64,000 nucleotides of DNA from Theobroma cacao (Eukaryota; Streptophyta; Magnoliopsida; Malvales; Malvaceae), in NCBI RefSeq assembly GCF_000208745.1, contig NC_030852.1, positions 17,197,147 to 17,261,146 on the forward strand, written 5' to 3'. Positions 36,856 to 47,163 of the stretch are shown here, piece by piece; position 1 is the stretch's first letter; each line of letters begins with the position of its first letter. Below the pieces are notes generated by a model. It saw nothing but the letters and a program-made list of their open reading frames with translations. It made no database searches and had not been told where the DNA came from. Both the position numbers and the translations under genes were made by a program.

Positions 36856-37256
36856 GTAAGTTTCAATATTTTATTTATTTATTTATTTTTATTTTCTTTT
36901 ATTTTCTTTTTTTCAAGAAATATTGTTAATTTGCTTCACATTATTTATTTTCTTGAGAGATTGTGTTGGGTATTGATGATTCTTGAGCTATTATGATTAA
37001 TTATTTTTTAGTATGGTAGATCGTTTATATTTGTGCTTTAAATTTCAAAGGTAAGTCAAAATTGGGGAATATGGGTAATTTCTTGATTTTAAAATTTTTT
37101 ATATATGCCTAGTAGTCTAGAATTATTATAATTGCTGGATTTTTACTTGATACTATGGGCATTGTTTTAATGAGAAGACATATGAGCTAATATTGTTGAT
37201 GATATATTGTGTTTTGTTGGTACTTTTCTTTTCTTTTGGTTGAGAATTAATTGTAG
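36856..37256 (+). other. predicted leader intron of the Athila third ORF
   Basis: The donor is TTTCAA|GTAAGTTT at 36856 and the acceptor ATTGTAG|GAAA at 37256, after a pyrimidine-rich stretch with TTCTTTTCTTTTGG. It would place a 401-base intron in the 5' leader, 11 bases before the ORF start codon. Predicted from splice consensus only. Confidence 0.5.
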
Positions 37257-37267
37257 GAAATTTGAGA

Positions 37268-38364
37268 ATGGCACATAAACGATCAAGACAATTTTAGTGG
37301 TTCGTTTGATCATACTAGATTCGTGTTAGCTGATGCTGTGGCTAGACAAGCAAGTTCTCTTGCAAACAAAATTGCAATACCGGATGATGAATGGATCAAG
37401 GGTTGATTACACACCTTGACCTTTAACCAATGATTGATGGTTGCCACTGGCAAAAATTTTGTGCCTTGCTAGCAACTGCAAGTATCCCTCTAGTAAAAGA
37501 ATTTTGTGCTAACGCTGTTGAAGCTACTAATGATTTTGTTTTTGTGCGAGGTAAATTAGTTCCATTCTCGAGCCATGCCATTAATGAATTTTATGAAACT
37601 CCTGATATTGAAAACGATGGATATGGTTAATATTTGACTGAGCATGAGAATTGGGATGATATCATTAATTTACTCTATGTGGAAGGTGTTTAATGGCGAT
37701 TCTTCAATAATGCACCAATTTCATTCAAGAGGACTATGATGAAACCAACTTCTAAGATATGGCTGCATTTTGTTGCTTCCAAATTACTTCCTACCATATA
37801 TACCAGTTATGTCACAAAAGATCAAGCTATCTTCATTCATTCAGTCATGACTGGACGTATAATTAATATTGGCCTTGTAATTTACAAAGCCATGACTCAC
37901 ACTGCAAAATCAAAGCATGAAGGCTTGTGGTTTCCTTCTCTAATTACAGCTATGTGCAAACAAGTTGGTGTACATTGGGATGTTAGTGAAGAGTTGTTGC
38001 ACCCTAAACTTCTAATTGATCTTAATCTCATCCTTAGACAATCTCAAACTTCTACTGGGGGTTGTTCTTCTTCTACACATCATCTTCCACCCCCTCGACT
38101 AAGACACCAACAATTATTAATGACCTAGAGAATTGAGAACCTTGAGCACCTAGTTGAGAACCTTGAGCAACAATTTAAGCAACGCATGACTTATCAGACC
38201 CAATGTAATCAACATATGGATCACATGTTTCGAGCTTATAGTGCTTTATGAGAATGGACATGTCTACTTTTCCACTGGCACCTAATCCTCCTAGGGGTGC
38301 CAATGAAGGAGAAGACAATGAGGACAATGATGTAGAGGATGATGGCGATGAAGAGGAGGATTAG
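37268..38364 (+). pseudogene. Athila third ORF, 'putative plant transposon protein' type
   Basis: The start is MAHKRSRQ, typical of this Athila ORF. A frameshift and stops follow, then blocks WQKFCA, IPLVKEFCANAVE, VRGKLVPFSSHAINEFYETP, WRFFNNAPISFKRTMMKPTS, KIWLHFVASKLLPTIYTS, DQAIFIHSVMTGRIINIG, and GLWFPSLITAMCKQVGV. The end is a coiled-coil-like stretch (IENLEHLVENLEQQFKQ) and an acidic tail (DDGDEEED). It has the position (just before the 3' LTR) and domain order of the third ORF of Athila-type gypsy elements. Function is unknown; older literature calls this position env-like. Dead copy. Confidence 0.8.
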
Positions 38365-39842
38365 AGCTTCTCCAAATTCATTCAACCATAAAGGGAGTAT
38401 TTTTTACCTTTCTTTTATTTTTTCTAACATTGAGGACAATGTTTAGTTTAAGTTAGGGGGGTGAATTTATTTTTCTGGTGATGAATATTCTGTGGAAGTT
38501 TTAGATTTAATTTATATTTGCATGCGTATTTATTTTTATAAATAATTTAAGATTAGTTGGTAAATGAATTTATTACTTGTTTGAATTTTAGGAATCTAGA
38601 GTAAAGTTGTGCCAATTTTTTTTTTTTTGATGATTTTTTATCCAATGATGATAACTAGTTATCTTGAATTCTTAGTTCTGGTTAATAAGGGTTTTGTTTG
38701 GATTCATGCTAAATTCTTTTGTTAAGTATCATTGTTAGGATGTGATTTTCACAATTTTGAGCACTTTGTCTTTTACTTTGAATTATTATGAATATCTAGA
38801 GAAGGTTTATATTAATGTAAATTGTAGATTATGTCATGAATTCTAGAATTTGCTTGATTTTCTCTCGAGGTGAAATCTTAGGCAATACTTAGTTAGGGAG
38901 ATTATTAGGCCATCTTTGGACTGTTTGAGCCTAAAAAGCCTACCTTGTTAAATTTGTATCCTTAGTATACCCCTTTTGAGCCTAATTTTTCTTTTATTTA
39001 TTTAACTACATAATAATTGAGCTTTAACCTTAAAATTAATTTTTCAATTGTGCAACCCTCACTCCTAAGCATGTATATTGTTTTAGGAGATATAAATTGA
39101 GCTAATTGTTGAAAAAGGTGGAAAAGCGATGTTGATATGAAAAACAAAAAGAGAAAAAAAGGTTCAAAATATTAAAAATCACTGCACTACCTATAATACA
39201 AAGAAAATAAGTTTAGGAGTGTGAAATTGTGAAATTGCAAGAAACAAAAAACAAAAAAAAAACATTGAACAAAGGAAAAGTTCAAATGTGGAAGAAAAGG
39301 TGTACTTGGAGAAGGAAAATAGAGCTATATAGATAGGTCTTAAAATAATTATGTGCTAAGGATAATTTGAGCCACATTATTATCCTGTATCCTACCTTGA
39401 CCCTAGCCATACATTACAAGCCTATTAAAGTCTTATTGATCCCTAGCTTTGTATTAGCCTGCATTAGTGGAGAGAGAGATGAAAAGTAAACCTATGGAAT
39501 TTAGTACTAATATGAACTTTGTGTTAGCATAAACTCATTCGGATATCATGATATTCTTAGTAAAAAATTTTATACACACATGGAAATCTATTCGAGAATG
39601 TGCTTATATTAGATTGAAACATTAATTTAAACGATGCCTATATTTTTTCTTAGGTTAATGATGAATAGGCATACTTTTGAGGAAATTATAAGGAATCATT
39701 GAGTTGGTGAAGTTTATCTTTACTACTACTAGTAGTAACAACTATATTTATTTTAGTTTTCATTAACTGAATTTGATTTTCATAAGTTAGTTTCTTTTCT
39801 ATATTTTGCTCGAGGACTAACAAAATATTAATTTAAGGGGTA
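38365..39842 (+). mobile_element. Athila 3' untranslated region and polypurine tract
   Basis: No coding capacity. It starts with the usual Athila phrase ATTGAGGACAATGTTTAG followed by TTAGGGGGGTG. It ends with GCTCGAGGACTAACAAAA and the tract ATTTAAGGGGTA (39831-39842), directly before the LTR. Confidence 0.75.
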
Positions 39843-41365
39843 TGATAATTCTATGATATAGAGTTATTTGAGCTTAATTTTGATAGTAATTTAGCTTAGT
39901 TCTTGTAATAATACATAGAAATTAGTAAGTTTTATTTAATTATTTTAAATTAGTTAATTTATGTGAGTCAATCTAATCTTAGTTAATTTTATGCTTAATT
40001 TGGTGTTAATGTGATTAAGATATGTTGTTATTGATTTATTTATATTTTTGTAGGTGTTTGACGAAAGAAGAATTTTAGTGGAAGAAGAAGAGCAATTTCT
40101 AAGTACAGACCTTCATTGCATATATTTCAGTATTTCAGCTATAACTCTTTCTAAAAAGCTTCAAATAAGTGATTCTTGAACCATTGGAAAGCCAAGAGAA
40201 AAAGTTACAACTTTCTGTTTATCATTTTCCCCAGTTCGGCCTAAAAGGTGGTCAAAAATCTTGTTGAAGTTGGAGCACTACAGCAATCTTAGAACAATTA
40301 CGATTTTTGCTATTTAAATGGTCAAGGTGGTGGCCCACGTAGTCTAATGAGGAAATCCTGATTGGAATTGACTTCTTTCTTCACCCAACTTGGCCTAACT
40401 TCAAAGTACTATAAAAATAAATTTTCAGAGGACTTTTAGGGGATAACGAAACATCGAATTGAAAGTTAAGGGTCAAGCCACAAAGTCATTGAAACTAAGA
40501 AGAATTTGAACGATTCAAGGAGATTTGGATATCAAGAATACAATTCTTGGGTTTTTTTTTTTTTGTCTTTTTGTTGTTCTCTTATTTTTTTGGTTTTGTT
40601 TTTAATGTTTAAATTTTGTTTGATGATGATGTGTCACTTGATGGGAACCTAATTTGTTTATCTAAGATTATGATTGAACTCAATATGTAGTCTAATTTAT
40701 TTATCTCTCTTTTACTTGTGTTTGATGGATTTGAGTTGTTTATTTTATTCTATTCTTAATGCTTCTAATTGTTTGATCACCAATTAGATTGAATTGGAAA
40801 CCTAGGTTAAACTTTACCGAAGAAGATTTAGGTAGACCTTGAATAGAATAGCATATGATCGAATGCACTTAGTTGATTAGGTGGTTTGATTTGCATATAA
40901 GGTAGACATACACATATAAGCCATTCATAGCCAGGATTAAAGCACGAACTTAATGAATCTTTCTTCAATTTAATTTGCATAGACATATAGTAAATTAATT
41001 GGGAGAGGTATTTTTATGAGAAACTCGATTGAGAATTGTAAATAATTTAGGACTCTAAGTTAATAACTTAATCCATTAAATTGAGTTAAGAAAGAGAGAA
41101 AATATTCAAATGAAGTATCGAGGGATAGTATAATCTTAGGTATGGTAATCATTCGAATTTAATAAAATAATTTTGTTCATAGATTTTATATTAGTTTTAT
41201 TTATTAGCTTCAATTTTTCTTTTTAATAATTAAGTTGTTTGGATAAGATTGGGATGTTAAAATTTTAGTAGTTAGCAATTAGGAATTAATTCAATTCTCC
41301 GTGGGAACGAATTTTATTTACTATTATATTACTTATTAACGATACGTGCACTTGCGTGAGAAATC
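39843..41365 (+). repeat. Athila 3' LTR, plus orientation
   Basis: Starts TGATAATTCTATGATATAGA and runs to ACGTGCACTTGCGTGAGAAA near 41365, so about 1.5 kb. A TATA-like ACTATAAAAATAAA is at about 40410. It meets another Athila LTR in opposite orientation at its 3' end. Confidence 0.8.
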
Positions 41366-41369
41366 AATA

Positions 41370-44300
41370 ATAAGTGACCGTACACGTAATATAAAAGGTA
41401 AGTTGAGGATTGTTTTCCACAAAGATTTGTACCTATTCTTAATAAGTACGAAATTTATAACCAAATCTATCTCATCCAAGCACTCAATTTGAATGGTTGA
41501 TTAATCTAAAAATGCTCTTTAAAACTAAGTAAATAAAGAAGAATAGAATTTCATTAAGAGAGATATTTATTCAAAATCCTAGGATTATGGTGTCTTTCAA
41601 AACTTCGTCTGAATTTAATCATTCTTCTTAACTTAGATTAATGAGATACATGGCTAACCTAGAATCCATATTATGTATAAGTCTTTATCGAGATCGTGCA
41701 CACATACCTTTTCAAAACTAATCCATATGTCTATACAAACTAATTAGAATAGGTGCATTACGTTTGTGTTCTAATATAGTTGCCTAAGGTATTTAGGTAC
41801 ATGTCTATCCTAAATGCGAAACTATCACCTAACTCTAAAGTGAATTGAACATAGACTATTCAAAACAATGGTTTATTCTAAACTCCCTCTGTCGAGTTAC
41901 ATTTAGAGACCCAAGACATTTCAATTGGTGATCAAGCATTAAAAAGAAATAAGTACAAAATTAGATAAATCATGTATAATCCATTAAAACTAAGCAAGGA
42001 AAAATCGAATATCCAAACTACATAATGAAATAACCAATAGTCATAGAAAACAAAATTAGTTCATCATTTTTTCTACAGTAGACATAATTAATTCCAAAGA
42101 AAAATCATTTCTATAGCAAAAGAATAAGAAAGAATTGAAGAGTAAAGAAATATCAAAGCCTCTTTTGATTCTTGATCTTCAGTTGCTTTCAATTTCTTCT
42201 CGTTTCTTTTGTTGGAAAGCCTTTTCTTTTCTCATAAAAACAGCCATTTAATTGCCTCTCCAAGTCCTCTCTCTTAGGTGCTAAAAATCCTCTATTTATA
42301 GCCTCCAAAAAAACCTTAAAAATTAATTTCTCAATTGGCTGCAGACTCATAATCCACATTAGAGAGTGGTGGCCTTGGTCTAGGGGAGCTGCAACTCTCC
42401 TACCTTATATAAGTTTTTTGGCCGTTTTTCAACCAGTGTTGCAATGCTCCTTCTTCAGCGCTATGATGCTGGACAGTTGGTTTTTTGTATGGGAGCCTTG
42501 ATGCACCCTTGGACGCTACGGCCTTGAGCTTTGCAAGGTCGCGGCCTTGCTTCTTGTGCTGCCTTGGTGCAATATGCTACAGTTCCTCATCTTGCAACAT
42601 GATTTTCTCCTACCTTGAGGTTGATCTTGGTGAAATGGTAAACATAAAAGTTGTAGGCCTTCCTTTTAGCTTTCCTATGGTCCAGTAATCACATTGATCA
42701 TGGAGGAATCTTGTTCTCATTTGCTTGTTTCATGAAGTTTTTCTTGGCATATTTGGGGACTTATTTTGTAGTGCTAGGGATTTGTATGGTGTGCACCCTA
42801 TATAGTATCTTTTTTTCATCCAATTTTGGGTAGAATGCCCTTTCTAAGGTATTTTTTGAAAACAAAGGCTCTATGTTGGTGCCTTCACCCTTTGGTCTCT
42901 ATGGCCTACACATAATGAGACGATCTTCTCCAACAAATCGTTGGAGGCCAACGAGATTTTTTATCTTATTAAGATGCGTTCTTTACTTTTGATTTAAGCT
43001 AATTAAGGTGATGCCTTTGTTAATGACTTTGGTTGGTGGATTGATCTGTGTGCTTTTCACTCTATGTGTCCTCATTTCACGTGAAATCCCACATTGATGT
43101 ATAGTGTTTAACAAGAAATCCTTAGGTGAGAAATTAATTGATGTGCTTTGAGCATTTGAACTAAATTTTTGAGCTTTAAAATTCATGATGTAATGTTCAA
43201 AGATGATTTACAAAGTTTGAGATTGAAAGGAGTCCAATTGGACATGTTTCTAAGGTTTATTTTTGCTTATTAGAGCTTATCTATCAATAGATGTTCTTCA
43301 TCTATCAATAGATACAATCCAAAAAGGTTTTTTCAAAGCTACCCTGAACAACATCTATGGAAAGATGACCAGATCTATCCATAGATAACAAGATCTATCA
43401 ACAAATGTCTCCCATATATCGATAGATAACAACCAGAAAGCTTTTAAAAAGGCTTTGAAACCCATCTATCGATAGATAGTCCTGATTTATTAATAAATGA
43501 TGTCGTTTTTACAAAAATAAAAAGGGTAAAAGCGTATTTTCACTTCTCAAACTATAAATATCTCACTTTCACTTATGGTTATCAATTCTCAGCCAATTTT
43601 TAGAGGTAATCTCTCCTTTCTAAGGCTCTCTCAACTTATTTTTCACTCAAATAACTAGTTTTGAAATATTTGAGCTTGGTTTTAAGTTTTAAAAACAAAG
43701 GTGATATTTTTCACTCTTAAAACCTTTAAATCTTGGGTTTTTAACTCTAAAAATATTGTGTATTGTTCCAGATTTATTGATTTCTACAAACTAAAGGATT
43801 TTGATGGATTTCTTCATTGTTTAGAGCTTACATAAGGTAAGGATGAAGAATTTAGGATTTTTTTGCACATGGGTATTTGTAAAACAGTGAGTTTAGGCTA
43901 GAAATTTAGTTGTAGATGAATTCGACTAATTTTGAAAAGGCTTAGTTAGATTATTAGGTGATTATGGATTAAGAAATAATTATTATGATTATTGAATGTC
44001 AACGAATGAACGAATCTCCATAGGGAATGTGGTAAACATGAAAGTTGTAAATCTGCCTCTTAGCTTTCCAATGGTCTAACAATCACGTCATTTTGACTTT
44101 TTTAATGAGAGATATGCTTAAAATATTGCAACATGTGCAGTGAAAGTTTGCATTTAGAATGCATTCTCCTACTCCAATTAAAAGTCCTTCAAAGCACAAT
44201 TTAATCAATAGCAATTTTTCTTAAGCAATTTAACATCTAACTTAGCCTAAAATAATCTAAATTCAATTGACCTAATATAATTAATTAAAATTAAATAAAT

Positions 44301-44395
44301 AAGTAAAAACACCTAAAACCTATGCTAAAACTCAAGAACTTAGCAACTTAATAGCTAAAATTAAGACCAAAAAACTCTATATCATAAAGTTATCA
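41370..44395 (-). repeat. Athila LTR fragments, minus orientation, composite
   Basis: The minus strand starts TGATAACTTTATGATATAGA at 44395. 44395-44010 and 42680-41370 are both Athila LTR sequence. They overlap in content: a block with AGCTTTCC, ATGGTC and GTAAACAT, AAAGTTGTA occurs at 42625-42690 and again at 44025-44095, with clear divergence. The two pieces therefore probably come from different LTRs or a recombination, not from one simple insertion. A TATA-like TTATATAAGG is on the minus strand near 42404. The short ORF 42485-42688 is not considered real. Confidence 0.7.
42700..44005 (+). repeat. LTR-like insert with ATCTATCGATAGAT palindromes
   Basis: Lies between the two Athila pieces. 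43267-43500 has seven or more copies or variants of ATCTATCGATAGAT, spaced 15-60 bases apart. A TATA box (TATAAATA, 43553-43560) and a CT-rich leader follow within 60 bases. This looks like the U3-R part of a separate LTR retrotransposon. No ORF. The ends are not defined. Confidence 0.55.
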
Positions 44396-45529
44396 GAGAC
44401 TTTTTTTTAAGTTTAAGAGCATGATCATTCACATTCAAAACATGTTCAATCAATCTTAGCATCTCAATTTATCTTTCTGTTAAATTCAACTTCAAAGCAT
44501 CTTTGAGGATTTTCTTCATATTCAAAAGTATCTTTCATTCATTTTCAAAGCTCATTAAGTTCAATCAATTTTGTCATTTCAAACAAAAATAAAGCTAATA
44601 AAGACAAACATACTTTCTTATCTAAATTAAGACAAACATGTTTTTCTTGTCTAAATTAAAACAAACACAAACACATTTTCTTGTCTAAATTGAGACAAAC
44701 ATGTTAAGTTACCAATTTTGTACATAAATTTAAGTATCAAAACAAAACATGCATGCCACCTTAAATAAGTTGAATTCTAAGAAGTTAAGTGGGGAATCTA
44801 ATTGGACATAGATATTTCAAGCTCTAATAAACTCAAAATTACTTGTAATCTCATTAAGATAATTCAAATTTATTAACAATGAAATCGCACTACCATAGAT
44901 TCATGGCTGCACTCTTGGATTAACTACAATTATAAGAAATGATCAAATATGTAATATTAGTTGTCCAATTGTAAACCTTATTTTGGAAGCCCTCATAACC
45001 ATCCAATGACAAAAGATAAAATTACCGTTCTACAGTGTATGTCAATTTTGTCCCCTAGTCTCAAATTTAATTCAATTGGTGATCCAATACTCTAGACTTA
45101 ATCTTTTTAGTATAAAGATGTGATGAGTAGCTAATTCATCAATCCACTAGGTTCAGATTAATCACCAATTTTCCTGAAATCATTAAAAGTGATGTTAATG
45201 CTATAAACTCCACTTTTTGGATATATGTTTCCAGATGTTCACCTTAATTATAATCCCAACATATGGAGTCAGATCGACGCAGTACAATGATTGTATTCAT
45301 AGTATATCAAAGATTATAAAGAGATAAAATACGAGTCCACTATCCATCAAGATTTCGGTTCTATCATAAACGAATACATAAGTGTGAGATCAAGGCTGAA
45401 GTGACAGTTAAACTTAAACTTGATTCTCATGTGATTCCAATTCAAATTATGGTGTTATTACTAGAAGTCAACTGCTTTGATGATTTTATGCTCATCATTC
45501 CCTTGTTAGTGAATCAAATTTCTTACGTT
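44396..45529. repeat. unclassified repeat-like DNA
   Basis: No gene. 44560-44705 repeats the phrase AGACAAACA(T/C) with TTTCTTGTCTAAATT several times. The rest has the feel of LTR or leader sequence but no edges could be fixed. 45530-45534 (AAAAT) is the target-site duplication of copia-2. Confidence 0.4.
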
Positions 45530-45534
45530 GAAAA

Positions 45535-45871
45535 TTGTTGGCTCCATTAGTTTTTGATGATAATAAAACATTCCCATTCATTTGTGTCTAATATTTCTAC
45601 TTGAGTGTGTAGGACAAGACTTCAATGCAAATGATAAATAAATTATTCCAAGGGACATATCAAAAATTATAGATATAAAAAGCCACAATTAATCAACAAA
45701 ACAGAAGCTCTTGAGTTGAATAATAAAGGGTTAGTCAGCTAAAATTCAAGTCAGAAGTTGGCGAGCTTAAGAGTATTGAGAAATAGAAAAGACTTAGTTG
45801 AGCAAGAAATAGGTTAGTCGACTAAGAGTCTACTGCCAGAAATTTGGACTTCAAGACAGAACCAACTTTAT
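45535..45871 (+). repeat. copia-2 5' LTR fragment
   Basis: Starts TGTTGGCTCCATTAG and matches the first 337 or so bases of the 3' LTR (53817-54966). It then stops after GAACCAACTT and joins reverse-transcriptase sequence within about 20 bases. The deletion removed the rest of the LTR and over 4 kb of internal sequence, judging from copia-1. Confidence 0.85.
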
Positions 45872-46761
45872 GGCAGAGGAACGATTGGGTGAGTTTGAGA
45901 TGAGCATGAAGGGGAGAGCTGAAATTCTTTCTTGGGCTCCAAATCAAACAAAGTGAGGAAGGAATTTTCATCAGCCAAGAAAAATACATTCAAGACATGC
46001 TTAAAAGATTTGATATGCTGAAGCTAAAATCAATTTGCACACCAATGAGTCCGGGCACCAGACTTGATGTAGATGAAAAAGAAAAGGATGTTGATCAAAA
46101 GCTCTATAGAGGTATAATCAAATCACTACTCTATTTAACGGCCAGCATGCCTGATATCCAATTCAGTGTATTTCTGTGTGCTCGTTTTCAATCTTAACCC
46201 AAGGAGTCACACTTGACTGCTGTTAAAAGAATTTTTAGATACTTTTTAGACACACAAACTTTAGGCATATGGTATCTTAGAGAATCATCCTTTAATCTAG
46301 TTGGATATTCAAATGCAGATTTTGCTGGCAGCAAAACATATAAAAAAATCATTAGCGGAACCGGCTAGTTTCTAGATAGTATGCTTGTTTCATGGTCAAG
46401 CAAAAAGCAGAATTCAGTTGCTCTCTCTATAATTGAAGCTGAATATGTATCTCTAGGTAGTTGTCGTGCTCAAATCTTATAGATTAAACAACAACTAAAA
46501 GACTATGGAATATCAATGCATAACATTCCAATATATTGTGATAATACAAGTGCAATCAATATTTCAAAAAATCCTATTCAACATTCTAGGACTAAACATA
46601 TCGAGATTAGGCATCACTTTGTTAGAGATCATGTAGTGAAAGGTGATATTAAGATTGAGATTGTTAATACTCTTCAACAGTTAGCTAACATATTCACGAA
46701 TACTCTGAATGAGGAAAGATTTTATGAAATTAGGAGAAATTTAGGAATGGTTAGTGTGTAG
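45872..46761 (+). pseudogene. copia-2 pol remnant: RT end and RNase H
   Basis: Begins within RT at EFEMSM (copia-1: EFEMSMMGELKYF), continues with QDMLKRFDMLKLKSI and PDIQFSVFLCARFQS, then a stop where copia-1 has Gln. RNase H follows with IEAEYVSLGS, IYCDNTSAINISKNPIQHS and RTKHIEIRHHFVRDH, ending at 46761. Further stops sit where relatives have Gln or Trp (46365 and 46480 region). The YVDD part of RT is deleted. Confidence 0.88.
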
Positions 46762-46805
46762 GAGCTTTAAGAAAAAAGCTCTGAAATTTTCTCCAAGAAC
46801 AGTAG

Positions 46806-46845
46806 GCACTTAGTTGACTAAGAGCGCACTTAATCAACTAAAAGC
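46806..46845 (+). promoter_or_regulatory. LTR-type palindromes upstream of the third ORF
   Basis: ACTTAGTTGACTAAGAG and ACTTAATCAACTAAAAG, followed by CATTCTG. They lie in the 400-base spacer between the RNase H stop and the third-ORF start. Copia-1 has the matching pair at 7386-7425. Confidence 0.6.
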
Positions 46846-47163
46846 ATTCTGTCTCTTTAAATAATAAGACTCAGTCAGTCAAAAGAAGGAGGAATAAAAT
46901 AATGAAAAGAAATTGTCTATCGGGTAATAAACAAAGAAGAAAAATCACCCTGGCAAAAGCTAAGTTTAGAGGGAATTTTTCAAATTTTGAACAAGAGAAT
47001 AACTGACAACATTTAAGGGGGAGGCAGACAATTTTTTGAGAAAAATAAATTGCCCTTAACTCATCTTCTCTACATTTTCTCTTTTCTAAAACTGATCCAT
47101 AAAAAACTGAAACCATTCCCTCTCAAACTCTTGAAACCCTAAGTTAGAAATTTCTCAAACCAA

